Positions 1-11,148 of a stretch of DNA of 64,000 nt are shown piece by piece. Location: contig CANJKZ010000013.1 of the NCBI GenBank assembly GCA_947471745.1, forward strand, positions 1,116,001 through 1,180,000, given 5' to 3'. Numbering within the stretch: position 1 is the first letter of the stretch; each line of letters opens with the position of its first letter. The notes beneath the pieces are model-generated. The model worked only from the letters and a program-made list of their open reading frames with translations. It did not search any database and had not been told where the DNA came from. Source of the stretch: Closterium sp. Naga37s-1. Lineage: Eukaryota > Streptophyta > Zygnematophyceae > Desmidiales > Closteriaceae. Made by a program: the position numbers and the translations under genes.

Positions 1-211
1 CTTCGCTGACAGACATTTTTTTCACAGCGTTGCTGCTCTACTGTTCATCCGTTCATCAACCACCGAAAACCGTGTCGTTGTTCCGTGGTCGTTGAGTCTG
101 CTTCCGGCAACTCCCTCCATGGCTTCGCTGTTATGTTCCTTGATGCTGCACTTTCTGTTACACTTGTTCCAACACCATCCGTTGATTTTATTCATTTCCT
201 TTATACCGCAG

Positions 212-915
212 GTTTCAACAACACTCTTGCGGAGAGGCTGCCCACGGGCAAGTATACGTTTCTGGTGCCAATCAACAGCGGATGGAACAAGATGAGCGCC
301 TGGGCGCGCGGGCAGATTCGAGGCAACAACACGCGGCTGTGGCAAATCTTCTCTTATCATTTCATCAAGGAGCGGTACACCAAAGTGCAGCTCGCGTGGT
401 ATCCGCCTGGAACGGAGGTCCGTGTTTTACTCATGCCTTGTTATATGTTTTCGGAGTACTGTACCTATGTGCACCTCGCATGGTTATCCGGATGGCATCG
501 TGATGCATTGATTTGGTTTTGTTTCGATTCTATGGGAGAACACGATAGCAACTTGATGAAGGCTGTATTGTCATGTCACCTCCTGTATGCGCTCCAAATA
601 CTCCTGGAACTCTACACCCATTCACCACAGGATCAGCTCTCTCATGCAGTCATGTTTCTCAGTTCTGAATGGTATGGTACATTCTTTCATGCTTGCACCT
701 GTTCCATTTATACTCCCTCCTCCCATGTTGCTCTAATTATGCAGTTACCAACAGGGATGGGGAAACAGGTCATACGCCGCCTGCCCACGAAGGACCCCCA
801 GTATGCCAAGCCGGGGCAACATCGGGGAACATTTATCGATATGGGGGAAATTTTCCAAGATGGCCATGTAATCGTGCATGGGGTCAACAACGTCCTTGTT
901 CCTAATTTCAAGTGA
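212..915 (+). CDS. FAS1 (fasciclin) domain protein, 5' partial
   Basis: Two exons are visible, 212-417 and 745-915; the signal-peptide exon must lie left of the window. Exon 2 follows a CAG acceptor at 209-211 and ends at a GT at 418; exon 3 follows the AG at 743-744 and ends with TGA at 913-915. The phases (split first codon, then phase 0) match the two other FAS1 genes nearby. The protein contains the FAS1 pattern: FNNTL near the start of the domain, then TFLVPINSGW, and the C-terminal box HVIVHGVNNVLVPNF. FAS1 proteins are secreted or cell-wall-associated adhesion proteins; that role is family knowledge, not shown here. Bases 1-211 are presumably intron. No splice evidence beyond consensus and homology with the neighbours. 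Confidence 0.75.
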
Positions 916-2193
916 TGTTCGTAAGTCTAGAAGTTGTGATTGATAGGTTGGTGGGTCCTCTTATAGAGCAGCTACGGTACATCCAAGGAATTTGTACATT
1001 TAGGGAGCAGTATTTGTACCTTGGTGAATTCTTGTCTGCCCAAACCCAGGGCATGCACCATGAAGGGAATGTGATGATAGAAGGCTGCAGTTTGGCAACA
1101 TCAGTTGACCTGAGTAGTGGAACAACCATAAACTAAATATGAAACTAGTGTCTGGGTGTCTGATATGCACCACACTATTTTTTGGGATAAGAGATATTTC
1201 GTGTATACACTGTGTTGACATGCGTAATATGCGTTGACATGCCCAGCAGAAATGCAGATATTGTGGTGTTGACGGTCGCGCCTGTAACGAACTATAAAAC
1301 TTCAACATCGCCACCGACATTCTTTCTGTTCAGGTGGTTGCATCAGGGGCGTGCGTTTCGATTGTTCCTTCCATCGTTACAAGTTCTCCAGTAAGTGTCT
1401 GAAATACCTGAGCCTGCCAATGAAACCACGACAAAGCGACTGCTGGTCAACTCTGTGCACGCCTCCACCAACCAGCCTTCCAGACCGAGCTGACGTTGCT
1501 GACACAATCGGGAGTGCGACCCGTGAAACAAACACTCATTCGTAACCGCACTTGCATTACAGTAGCTGACATGGAGCTGATGCACAAATTGCTTGCAATG
1601 TTCACTTACAGCACCTCGCGGCTCGTTAGGGGCGGTCTGACACGGCGCAAAGTGTGCTGCATTTCCGACTTCACCACCATATGCACCCTCGGAATGCTTG
1701 GCCGTTTCCCTATCCCCGCTCAGTGGACGAGCGTCGGTGAAGAAAGGCGACAGTATGGTATTGATGTTGTGTGTCCGGTTTCAACCGGTTTATTGCTTCA
1801 TCCGCCACTCATCAAGCACGTGCACCCCCTTCAGTGCTCCTACTCATCCTTCTGTTCCCCATCATTGCGCCGATCAACCAACCATGGGCACCACCATGCC
1901 TTCACTGGCCGTAAGAAATATTAGTCCTCCCACTCCTCACTGATCGACTAAGGAGCAACCCAGTAAAAGCCCTGCAGACAAGCACTTCGTGGTCAATTGA
2001 GAGAACAGCCCTGAGCGTGAAGCGAGTCCCCGACTCCGTTACTCGTTCTTTGAAACCAACATTCCTAGGCAAGTTAACAATATCCCTGTACAGCCGATAA
2101 CACAGGGTAGTGCACACGTCGGACTACAACAATATCTCTTCAGACTCGTTATCGCAACATCTGAGGCGCCTCAAATACTTTTTCCCAGCAGTG
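916..2193. other. Intergenic spacer between FAS1 genes
   Basis: No conserved protein was recognised in either strand. It holds the 3' flank of the first FAS1 gene and the promoter and 5' leader of the second. A palindrome GAGGCGCCTC at 2163-2172 lies about 20 bp upstream of the second gene's ATG and belongs to the dispersed palindrome family reported below. Confidence 0.6.
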
Positions 2194-3237
2194 ATGGAGA
2201 CGCGAAGGCCCAACGGTCCGGTGCTCCTCCTCGCGGTGTTGCTGCTCGGTGCTATCGTCGCGGCGCGCGCGCAGTACTCTCCGGCGAACGCGCTAAAACA
2301 AATCGAGGCTGCTCTTAGGAGGAAAAAAATGACGACCACGATTACGTACATGAGGGAATGCGGTGAGTGCTGCACGTGGCGAATGCTGAGGCGCTTCGAG
2401 AATGCAGTGTGCACTACACGTGGCAAAGACTGTCTCTCTCGTTTGTACCCCTCGTTCCAATCAACTTCCACATGGTTCTTCCATTTTTTCTTAAACCGTC
2501 AGACCCCGATCCTTTTTACTGTGGTGTTTACTACGTGTTCAGGATTTAACGACACTCTTGTAGCGAAGCTGCCTACATCGCACGCGACGCTGCTCCTGCC
2601 GGTGAACACCGGGTGGAACAAGCTCAGTGCGTACACGCGAAACCTGATCCGCAAGGACCCCGCCAAGATGTGGCAGGTGTTCGCGTACCACATGTTGGCG
2701 GGCCGTTACATGTATAAGGAGCTCGTGAAAATCCCCTACAACAAGCTGGTGAGCATATAAAGTATATATTTATACAGTAAATAGCATACGCTTCAACCTC
2801 CACCTCGACCCCCCCCTTCAAAATCCTTTCACAGCAATAGTATCGTCTCGCTTGGTCTGTGTGATCTCTCGGTTAAATTCCCCTCACCCCCCTTCCCCTC
2901 AACCCTCCACCTCCATGCTTTCCATCCGCCCTGTGATGCGGATTGTGACCAGCCATGGGGATTTCAAGCTCAGGCGCTTGAACTGCGTGCTCTCTGATCT
3001 GAGTCAACCCCCCCTCCCCTCCCTCCCCCAACCCCCCCTACTTCCATCCGCCCTGTGATACAGATTGTTACCGGCCATGGGGATTTCAAGGTCCGGCGAT
3101 TCCCGACAAAGCTCGCTCAATTTGGAAAGCCGGGCACGCATGGTGGCGCCTTTGTGAAGGTCAACAATGTGTATCAAGACCCTCACGTGGCAATCCATGG
3201 TGTCAACAACGTTATGATCCCTACATTTACTGAATAG
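2194..3237 (+). CDS. Secreted FAS1 (fasciclin) domain protein
   Basis: Exons 2194-2362, 2543-2748 and 3064-3237; phases join exactly (phase 1, then phase 0) at GTGAGT/AG and GTGAGC/AG introns. The ATG at 2194 opens a typical signal peptide (METRRP, then a hydrophobic run LLLAVLLLGAIVAA, then ARAQ), so I prefer it to upstream in-frame codons. The mature protein of about 165 residues is a single short FAS1 domain: FNDTLVAKLP, then ATLLLPVNTGWNKL, and the terminal box HVAIHGVNNVMIP. Expected role: extracellular adhesion or wall matrix (family knowledge). Intron 2 holds a broken copy of the start of exon 3 (2921-2976). Convergent with the third FAS1 gene. Confidence 0.85.
2921..2976 (+). repeat. 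Pseudo-exon copy of the FAS1 exon 3 acceptor region
   Basis: These 56 bp repeat 3043-3098, the end of intron 2 plus the first bases of exon 3, with about ten substitutions. In this copy the acceptor CAG has become GCG, so it cannot serve as the AG of a 3' splice site. Spacing between copies is 122 bp. Confidence 0.8.
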
Positions 3238-3876
3238 CTCCATCTGCAATGACTGTCCACTATGGTACCAAACTGTTAATGCATGCTTTGTATTGCTGTA
3301 TAAATAATGTTAGTTATCCTGTCTGTTGGTTCCTACCCAGTGTGATAAAGCCCATGCTACTGGTATGTTAGTGATTCTGATCTGATCCCCCTAGGCCCCA
3401 CCTGGGGGTAGTGATCTCGTTTCTGTTTATTTTTGTCTAAGGTGACCATGATGCACCAAACTTCTGTGGAAAGCTGAAGCTGGAGATGGTGATGAAAGGT
3501 CCTCCGGGAATGGTACCACCTGTATCGTGGCCGATGTTACCGTGATTGCAGTCAGGCATGCATTTTGCTTTGAGCTACTGATGCGGTATGCACAGCTAGC
3601 ACCACTCTTGCTACAGACATCCACAGCCAGCACCACTCATGCTACAGATATCACAGCCAGCACCACTCATGCTACAGATGTCCACAGCCAGCACCACTCA
3701 TGCTACAGATATCGACAGCCAGCACCACCCATGCTACAGATATCCACAGCCTTTGATACACGATAGGCAAGCATGGCACAAAATGCGGCACCAACATAGT
3801 ATAGAGCAGCAATTTATTAACCTCAACCCTATGGAAGATGTAAAACTAGTACACCAGTAAAAATAGTCTTAAAACA
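3238..3876. other. Convergent intergenic region with a short tandem repeat
   Basis: Lies between the 3' ends of two convergent FAS1 genes. About five imperfect 27-30-bp units of the type ACAGCCAGCACCACTCATGC occupy 3596-3752. No gene seen. Confidence 0.7.
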
Positions 3877-5781
3877 CTACTTGAACTTGGGCGGCATGAT
3901 AACGGTGTCTACACCGTGGATGATCACTTGCGCATCCATGTAGAGTGTCCAATCAACGATCGACCCGTTGCTGGTGGAGGTTCCGAGCATGATTTTTTTG
4001 CCAGCAGATTTGAGCTTCGTTTGGAGGTAATTGTAGTCACCCGTACCGAACTGTAACACCACCACCATACGAAAGCAACATCGCATACACATGAGTTACT
4101 TTTGGTCTGCCCCACCAGCAGCGTCTAAGGGCGCGTTCCTGGCTCGTGTCAAGCTTCGGGCCTTCCCGGGAAGACCCGAAGCTTTGGGTTAAACTTCCTG
4201 TCAAACTTAATGTCGTCCGGAAACAGGAGCAATTTTTGGCCGGAAGACCCGAAGTTGGTCTCGGAAGACCCAAAGTGGGTCCAACTTCCGGTCATCCGCG
4301 GATGACCGGAAGCTTGACACGAGCCAGGAATGGACCCTAAAATGATTTCAGTAGTGACGAAACAAATCAATAGCGAAGCGGAAAGGGAAACAGCAAATAG
4401 ATAGCTCACCGTTTTGCCCACAGCGTAACCCAGCATGGATTTCTTCGTGTGGAGGTCGCCGAGCATGTTGAACGCGGCGATCTGGAATCCCGTCTTCGCA
4501 TTCTTTTTGATCGACGCCCAGTTGCTTAGCTTGCCGAACGCCTTGGTCTGCCCCACCAGAAGCGTCACCTTGTACTTGGGCAGAATTGTGACGAGCGTGG
4601 CGTTGAAATCTGCAGGCGGAAAATGAGGAAAGGGGAGAGGGATGGGGAGGAAGGCGTGAAGAGGAGAGAGGAGCGGGAGGAAGACAGAGGGTAGGGGAGA
4701 AGAGAGTGGAGGGGAGGGGAGAAGACAGAGGAGGGAGGGGAGAAGAGAGGGGAGGGGAGGGGAGAAGAGAGTGGAGGCGAGGGGAGAAGAGAGTGGAGGG
4801 AAGGGAGAGAGGAGGGTAGAGAGAGGAGAGGAGGGAAGAAGAGAGAAAGGGGTGAGGGAGAAATGGTGAGAGGAGCTCGTACAAAGAGCATATAAAATAG
4901 GAAGCGAATGCAGCGTCACGTGTTACAGAGGCAACGTTTTCATTGCCAAGGAATGAGTGACGACAGATGCAGTTTTTGTTTGTGGGCATGTAGTGACTTT
5001 CACAACTGACTTGCGTTCATCTACAAGTGACCGGTTGGGTACACCAGGAGAGGGTGCGAAAGGCGGTAATTAGACAAGTTACGGAAAACGAAACGATGGA
5101 TAACGAAATGGCTATGAGAGAGCATGGATAAGACCCACATGATGCTACGTTTGCTTGGAAAACACGACAGAACGCGACGCACCATCGCTCGTCACTCACA
5201 GAGTCGATGCGTCGTTGACTACTGTTGACTACTGCTAGCGAGCCGGAGCGCTAACGATATTAGTAGGCTGTGAAATTATCCACGCAAAAAGTACCGCTTA
5301 CGGATTCACCTAATATGTAAACGGAAAGTTGCTGCGAGCTTTCTGCCGAACTTGACACATTACGTTTCCGGATCAGGGCTTTCGAGCGAGTAGTGAGTGG
5401 AACCCATAAGTAAAGTATTAAGAGCCGGCAGCTTAAGAGCAGCTCCACTCGAAACGACCTCTTGCCGAGTCGAGTGAAACACCGGCCTGTCGACTTGTCG
5501 ACCTGTGCTGGTGTTGCTCTCGACCTGTCGTAACGCTCACTGCGTTTCTGCTGTTCAAAACGCCTTACAGGATACACAGCGAGTGCAGGTCTTGCGTTCG
5601 ACTTGACATGTCACTTACTGCTTGTCTTCATGAGCGTGACGGCGGACTGGTAGTTTTTATTCTTCAGCGCGGTTTCAATCGCTTTCAAGCCCGCCACCGC
5701 GTTGTACGCCGCCGCCGCCGTTGACGCTAGCGAGACTAGCGCGACGGTTAGCAGTAGAAGTCGAACAGATCGGATCGCCAT
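3877..5781 (-). CDS. Secreted FAS1 (fasciclin) domain protein with MITE in intron 2
   Basis: Exons on the minus strand: 5781-5619, 4609-4410, 4050-3877. Introns start GTAAGT and GTGAGC and end in AG; phases (1, 0) equal those of the neighbouring FAS1 genes. The ATG at 5781 opens a signal peptide (MAIRSVRLLLLTVALVSLAS) followed by an alanine-rich cleavage region. The domain carries FNATLVTILP, VTLLVGQTKAFGKL and the terminal box VIIHGVDTVIMP; it ends at TAG 3877-3879. Intron 1 has a long purine tract on the plus strand (4621-4870), a pyrimidine tract in the transcript just upstream of the exon 2 acceptor. Intron 2 holds a 24-bp exon-2 fragment (4102-4125) and a MITE. Expected extracellular adhesion role; family knowledge only. 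Confidence 0.83.
4102..4125 (-). repeat. Exon 2 fragment inside FAS1 intron 2
   Basis: Matches exon 2 positions 4543-4566 at 23 of 24 bases. It directly abuts the TAA target-site duplication of the adjacent MITE. Confidence 0.75.
4129..4337. mobile_element. Harbinger-like MITE, 209 bp
   Basis: Terminal inverted repeats start GGGCGCGTTCC (left) and GGGTCCATTCC (right, reverse strand); the 22 bp at 4136-4157 and 4309-4330 are perfect inverted copies. The element is flanked by TAA on both sides (4126-4128 and 4338-4340). A 3-bp TWA duplication and GGG-initial ends are what PIF/Harbinger MITEs show. No coding capacity. Superfamily assignment is inference. Confidence 0.8.
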
Positions 5782-6965
5782 CTTGAAATGTGGCGAGGGA
5801 GGCAAGGAAGGCGCGTTGAGTCGAAGCAACAGCAAACGGGAGGAATGAAGGAATGATAGAGAATGGTGGAATGGAGGAACAATGCTAGCTGAGAGCGTTA
5901 TGGAGAGCCTGTGAGTGATGACACTGGAAACTGAATAGAGCTACAGCGAGACACTAAATAGGTGTGTGATCGATGTCACGCAAAGCCAGAGCAATGCTAC
6001 TTTGTTTTAATCGGTTCGGCTAGTTTTGAGAAGGTTTTGATTGGGTAGCAGATGTATCTGGGGGGTTGAATTATTGTCACTATTGTCACCGAACTGATCA
6101 CATCACGTTGTGTGCGGCGGACGGGCAGTGTGGCAAGGCAGGCACGTTGGGCAAGGGGAGCTCCCGCTCGGCCGCTTCAGCACCACCGACGTGGGATGGA
6201 ATGGCTGGCGATTCGCTGGAAGTGGTGGGGCTGTGGGGACAGGTGGTCGGTCAGGTGGCCCATCTGATAACCGTCCGTTTTACGCGATGGTTGGGTAAAG
6301 AAACCATCAACGGCACAGATCTGGTAAGCGGTCTCGTGCGGCTCGACAGTGGGCTCTTGCCCTGGTTGGTTGCACGCACCCCACTCGCGGGCTGTGGGGT
6401 TTGTTTCGCGCCGACAGGTACGGTGTCCTCCTCAGGGGAAAATGCGCGATGTCCGGCCCAGGGCTGTCGGTTTGCCCGGGATCAAACGTCAACAACCTGA
6501 GACCCTCTGGAAAAGTGCGGTCATGCGGCACCACGTTACGTTCCGAGCCTCCAGTAGTGCCACGGAAAATAGACTGTTTGTAGTCAGCCTCTATAACAAT
6601 TTTAGACAGACGAACTATCTTTACGTGTCATATATCAATCGAAACCTCCATCCCACGCTGCACGCACTTGAAGCAAGCTTCAATGCTGAAAAACGAAGCC
6701 CTGAAACATACATTCTTGATAATAGTAAACTTCGTTTGGAGCATGATCAGGTAACAAGTCTTATTAGTCGAACTCCATTACTTCTTCTCAAACCCTTCCA
6801 AAACTGTCGAATCTCCTCCCGTCCGTCCCTTTCAGTAACACCTCCGTCCGTTTCCACTCACACTCCTATTTCAGTCGTCGCCTTCCTTCTCGATTTTCCT
6901 TTCTCCCCTCCGGAAGCTACCTCTCTTGCAGAACTTCTCCCCTTCGTCCCTTGTAGCGGGCCACC
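5782..6965. other. Bidirectional promoter region between FAS1 and RPL10A
   Basis: Divergent genes flank these roughly 1.2 kb. A 144-codon open frame at 6066-6500 has no recognisable domain and I do not call it. The stretch just before the RPL10A ATG (about 6780-6960) is pyrimidine-rich, as is usual for leaders of ribosomal-protein genes. Confidence 0.5.
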
Positions 6966-9459
6966 ATGAGGTCAGTAAGCTCTACGAGCAATTAGCCTGG
7001 CAAATAGCATTCAGCATTCGTTGCCTGCGAGTCATTCACCAAGAAATATGATGGTGGTAGTCCCTGTCTCGAATAGTTTGCCTCACGAAGTTCGCCCTAA
7101 TCTTACATTTTTAAATAGTCTCATCCAAACCGCCAACTAGCATATCACCCGTTGTTGCACTGTGCCCATTGTAACACCGTCACCCTCCTGCGCGCGGCAG
7201 TAAGCTGCAGAGCGACGTGCCGCTCGACATGCTGCAGTGGTTCGACGTATCGAACCACTGGCTATTCTCTCAACTCACTGTTCTTACACTGTGCCCTTTG
7301 TATCACCCTCGTCCCCCCTCTGCGCGCCGCAGTAAGCTGCAGAGCGATGTTCTGCGCGAGGCGATCACGAACCTGCTGACGGCTTCGAAGGAGAAGAACC
7401 GCAAGTTCTCGGAGACGATCGAGCTGCAGATCGGGCTTAAGAACTACGACCCCCAGAAGGACAAGCGTTTCAGCGGCTCCATCAAGCTGCCCCACGTGCC
7501 GCGCCCCAAGTACCGCGTGTGCATGCTCGGAGATGCGCAGCACGTCGAGGAGGTGCGTGTCGCTAGTCATTTAGAGGCTTATTAGGAGTAGTTCGATTTC
7601 GTAATCGGTCTATTTAAGCACCGCGCTTCGGAGTTGAGCCGGAATTTGAGGAGATGGGTGTGGCTTTTGGTTTGAAACATAGGGCCGCGTGATGCTGTGG
7701 GAATCCGGTTTTTACAAACCGCGTGTGACATTCTGGGAGAGTCGCAGCGCATTGAAGGAGTAGGTCATTCGCAGCTACCATCTGGACATTTGGGCAGGCT
7801 GTGCAGTTGGGCGAGCTGGCGTTGAAGTTGTCTTTGAAGTAGAGCGCGTCTGTGAGGTAATTAGCTGCTGCGGCAAGAACATTTTGTCTCTTAACTTTCA
7901 TGTCTCCCTCGTTCTCTTAATTCCTCCTTCAACAAGCGGAGAAGATCAGTCTGGACTGCATGGGCGTGGAGGCACTGAAGAAGATGAACAAGAACAAGAA
8001 GCTCGTCAAGAAGCTCGCCAAGAGTGTTGGCGAAGAGTGTTGGCGAAGAGAGTTGGCGAAGAAGCTGGCGAAATAACACTCTATTTTTCCCTTCGCCAAT
8101 CTCCCTTCAACAGGCGGAGAAGATCAGTCTGGACTGCATGGGCGTGGAGGCGCTGAAGAAGATGAACAAGAACAAGAAGCTCGTCAAGAAGCTCGCCAAG
8201 AAGTACCACGCGTTCCTGGCGTCCGAGGCCATTATCAAGCAGATCCCCAGGCTGCTCGGCCCCGGGCTGAACAAGGCCGGCAAGTTCCCCACGCTCTGCA
8301 CTCACCACGAGCCTCTCGAGAGCAAGGTGAGGGTTTCGTACGCGATACAAGGCTAGGGTTTGGAAATCGTTAAGAGGTACCATGTGTTCCTGGCGTTAAG
8401 GCCATAACCTCAAGGGCACCTTCTGGTTCCCTCCCTCCCGTTCTCACCAACAGTTGCTGGAGGCCAAGTCGACGATCAAGTTCCAGCTGAAGAAGGTGCT
8501 GTGCATGGGCATCGCGGTGGGCTCAGCTCATCGCATCCCCTTGCCCTTTTTCCCTGCGCTACCCCACCCATCCCCCCCCCTTTCGTCTCTCGCGCTCCCC
8601 TCTCTGTCGCAGCTGCTGGAGGCCAAGTCGACGATCAAGTTCCAGCTGAAGAAGGTGCTGTGCATGGGCATCGCGGTGGGCAACTGCGACATGGAGGAGA
8701 AGCAGATCTTCCAGAACGTGCAGCTCTCCGTCAACTTCCTCGTCTCGCTGCTCAAGAAGAACTGGCAGAACGTACGTACTCGATAGTAGCTCTGTGCCCC
8801 GTGGGTTCGCTACAAGGTATAGTTTCGTTGAGATTTTCCAGAACGTGCAGCTCTCGGTCAACTTCCTCGTCTCGCTTCTGAAGAAGAACTGGCAGAACGT
8901 ACGTACTCGATAGTAGCTCTGTGCCCCGTGGGTTCGTGACTGGGTATAGTTTCGTTGAGATCTTCCAGAACGTGCAGCTCTCTGTCAACTTCCTCGTCTC
9001 GCTGCTCAGGCGCTCTCAGTGTCCGTTTTTTCGGGCTGTCTCCTCCCCGTCTCACTCCTTCCCTCCCCTCCGTCTCTCTCCATCTCTTCTTCCCTTGCGC
9101 GCCCCCACAGGTCAAGTCACTGTACATCAAGAGCACCATGGGCAAGCCCGTTGTTTCGCCCTCTCGATTTCCATTGTTAGACTCGCCTCTCCAATCTCCC
9201 TCTTTCTCCCCTTCTCTGTCTCTCTCCTCTCGCCCCCTGTCCACTGCGCCCCCCCACAGGTCAAGTCGCTGTACATCAAGAGCACCATGGGCAATCCTCT
9301 CCGCATGCCCTCTCGATTTCCAATTGTCTCGTCTCTCCACTTCCTCATGGTTGCCCCACCTTTCCGTCTCTCTCCTCTCTCCCCTGTCCACTGCTTACCT
9401 CGCAGGTCAAGTCGCTGTACATCAAGAGCACCATGGGCAAGCCCCTCCGCATCTACTAA
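6966..9459 (+). CDS. RPL10A: 60S ribosomal protein L10a (uL1)
   Basis: Structural component of the large ribosomal subunit, forming the L1 stalk near the E site. Exons: 6966-6970 (only ATGAG), 7333-7552, 8114-8326, 8613-8771, 9406-9459. They splice in frame to 216 residues, the usual length. Recognisable runs: [12 protein letters not shown] at the start, [86 protein letters not shown] and an end in [10 protein letters not shown]. All introns are GT-AG. Every intron contains one or more partial copies of the adjoining exon (7201-7219, 7937-8022, 8454-8521, 8833-9008, 9111-9300). I chose among copies by continuity with the conserved protein: the last copy of each exon start and the first copy of each exon end give the full protein. 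Confidence 0.95.
7141..7219 (+). repeat. Shadow copy of RPL10A exon 2 start with acceptor
   Basis: The intron end GCGCGCGGCAG plus 19 bp identical or nearly identical to the start of exon 2, then divergence. The real junction is at 7332/7333, 132 bp downstream. The copy keeps a usable-looking AG but leads into non-homologous sequence. Confidence 0.85.
7917..8022 (+). repeat. Shadow copy of RPL10A exon 3 start
   Basis: Repeats the end of intron 2 and about 85 bp of exon 3, 178 bp upstream of the real exon. A single G-to-A change turns the acceptor CAG/GCGGAG into CAAGCGGAG, which moves the AG by one base and would shift the frame. Confidence 0.85.
8444..8521 (+). repeat. Shadow copy of RPL10A exon 4 start with acceptor
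   Basis: CAG then TTGCTGGAGGCC onward repeats the first 68 bp of exon 4 in frame and then diverges; the real copy begins 159 bp later at 8613. Confidence 0.85.
8826..9008 (+). repeat. Two shadow copies of RPL10A exon 4 end with donor
   Basis: The block ending in the exon 4 donor (AACTGGCAGAAC then GTACGTACTCG) and about 50 bp of intron recurs in tandem with a period of roughly 120-127 bp. The second copy retains an identical donor; the third breaks off before it, at 9008. Confidence 0.85.
9090..9300 (+). repeat. Two shadow copies of RPL10A terminal exon start
   Basis: CCCACAG followed by GTCAAGTC.CTGTACATC occurs at 9111 and 9261 as well as at the real exon (9406). Both shadows have intact pyrimidine tracts and AGs and diverge from the coding sequence after the ATGGGCAA codons. 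Confidence 0.85.
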
Positions 9460-11148
9460 GCGCATTGATCGCCTCTTAATCGCCTCTTAGTTGCCTTGCT
9501 AATGTGGCTATTGTTGTCCTTGTCCGGCCGATTTTGGCCCTTTTCTGGTAATGCACGAACTTTGGGCGCGATCTGTGTTCTCTCATTGGCTGCCACGCTG
9601 GTAACCCTACTCTGTAGGGCGGTAACCATGCGCGGCTGTTTGAGTTACTAAAGCAACTCGCTTTAGCGCACACCACCAAGGCAATAACGGGTACAGGGGT
9701 TTGGCGCATCCAAGGGTTCAGGGGAGAGGGTAAGGAGGGAAGAGAAGGGGAATGGGTGGTGGGGGGGTGAGGGACTGTGGATGGAACTTGGGGAGTTTTC
9801 CCTCCCCTGTTCTATCCACAAGCTCTCATCCCCCCTCCACTTCCCTCCGTTTCTCTCACCCTTTTCCTTTTCTCCCTTACCCCTGCGATGACCGACCTTG
9901 CACCTTGGGATTGTCGTTGGGAGCCCACTAGTTTCGTGACCTCCTTTCCTTCAGCCTGCCTTCCCCCTCATTCCTTCCCTTCCCTCCTCCATCCTCCTCC
10001 CTCTCCCCCTCTTTGAGCCCACCTCCCTTTCCTCTCTTCAATCCCGTCTTCCATCCCCCTTTCCTCCCCGCCTTTCGCCCTTCTTTGCCTCATCCCTCTA
10101 CCATTCCTTCTCCCCACCATCTCTCCCCCTGCTCCCCATTCCCATATTGGTCGGTTTCACTTCTCCACCCGCCTCTCAAGGTGCTCTGTTGTCGCATCCT
10201 TTCCATCCTATCACCGCTGCACCCTGATTTCGGGCATCATCTTCGTAGTTTTCCCGCATAAGCATCCTCGTTTATGAGTATGGATGGAGTACGTACAGCA
10301 TCTGGTTGTCATTGGTGTACATTCGTGTACTGTGCATCAGTCTGTTGTGTGTTACCATGCGTTTGTCTGTTCTGTGTGTACCCTACTATCTGTCTGTTGT
10401 GTGTACTGTGCGTTTGTCTGGTGTGTGTTGCCATGCGTTTGTCTGTTCCGTGTGTACCTAAACTGTCTGTTGTGTGTTCTGTGCGTTTGTCTGGTGTGTG
10501 TTGCCATGCGTTTGTCTGTTCCGTGTGTACCTAAACTGTCTGTTGTGTGTACTGTGAGTTTGTCTGGTGTGTGTTGCCATGCGTTTGTCTGTTCCGTGTG
10601 TACCTAAACTGTGTGTTGTGTGTACTGTGTACCATGTGTTGGACCATGGTATATGAATTATACACGTCAGTTTATATGTATTCTGATGTATATGCCTGAA
10701 TTTGGTACTTTCGTGCACACCATCCATGTATATACCCTGCATGAATTTACCATCGCCATTGCGCTGTTCCCCATCCAGATGATCCACACCTTTCATCCAA
10801 CTACAGTTCGTTTCTGGCCAAATGCAATTTGAAATAGTCGATGTCAATTTATGTTTCATTGGAAGACTATTATACCAAATTTTTACCCGTTTGGTGTTAG
10901 TGGAACCGGAGCTGTGCATGATTATTCTGTGGTTTTTGGTGAAAATCTCTCAAGGAATTAGTGATGGTTCTGCAACACGCAAGGTACCAGTTGGAATGCA
11001 GAAACCCACTGTCTATACGGGTGGTTGTACAAATGTCACTTGAAAACGAATGGAAGAAAGAAAAATCCACCAAACGCATGACCATACGTCACAACCCCTG
11101 AGTAGCGCAATGATAAACTGTGGTTGACAGCGACATGCGGCAGAGATG
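9460..11148. other. Intergenic region with about 71-bp TG-rich tandem repeats
   Basis: No gene recognised. From about 10290 to 10640 some four imperfect units contain GCCATGCGTTTGTCTGTTC and a GTGTGTAC run. 9720-10200 is C/T-rich low complexity. The remainder is the 3' flank of L2HGDH on the minus strand. Confidence 0.6.

Noticed and set aside
6066..6500. 144-codon open frame in the FAS1/RPL10A spacer
   Set aside because: No domain, no splice context, lies in a bidirectional promoter; GC-rich sequence gives such frames by chance.
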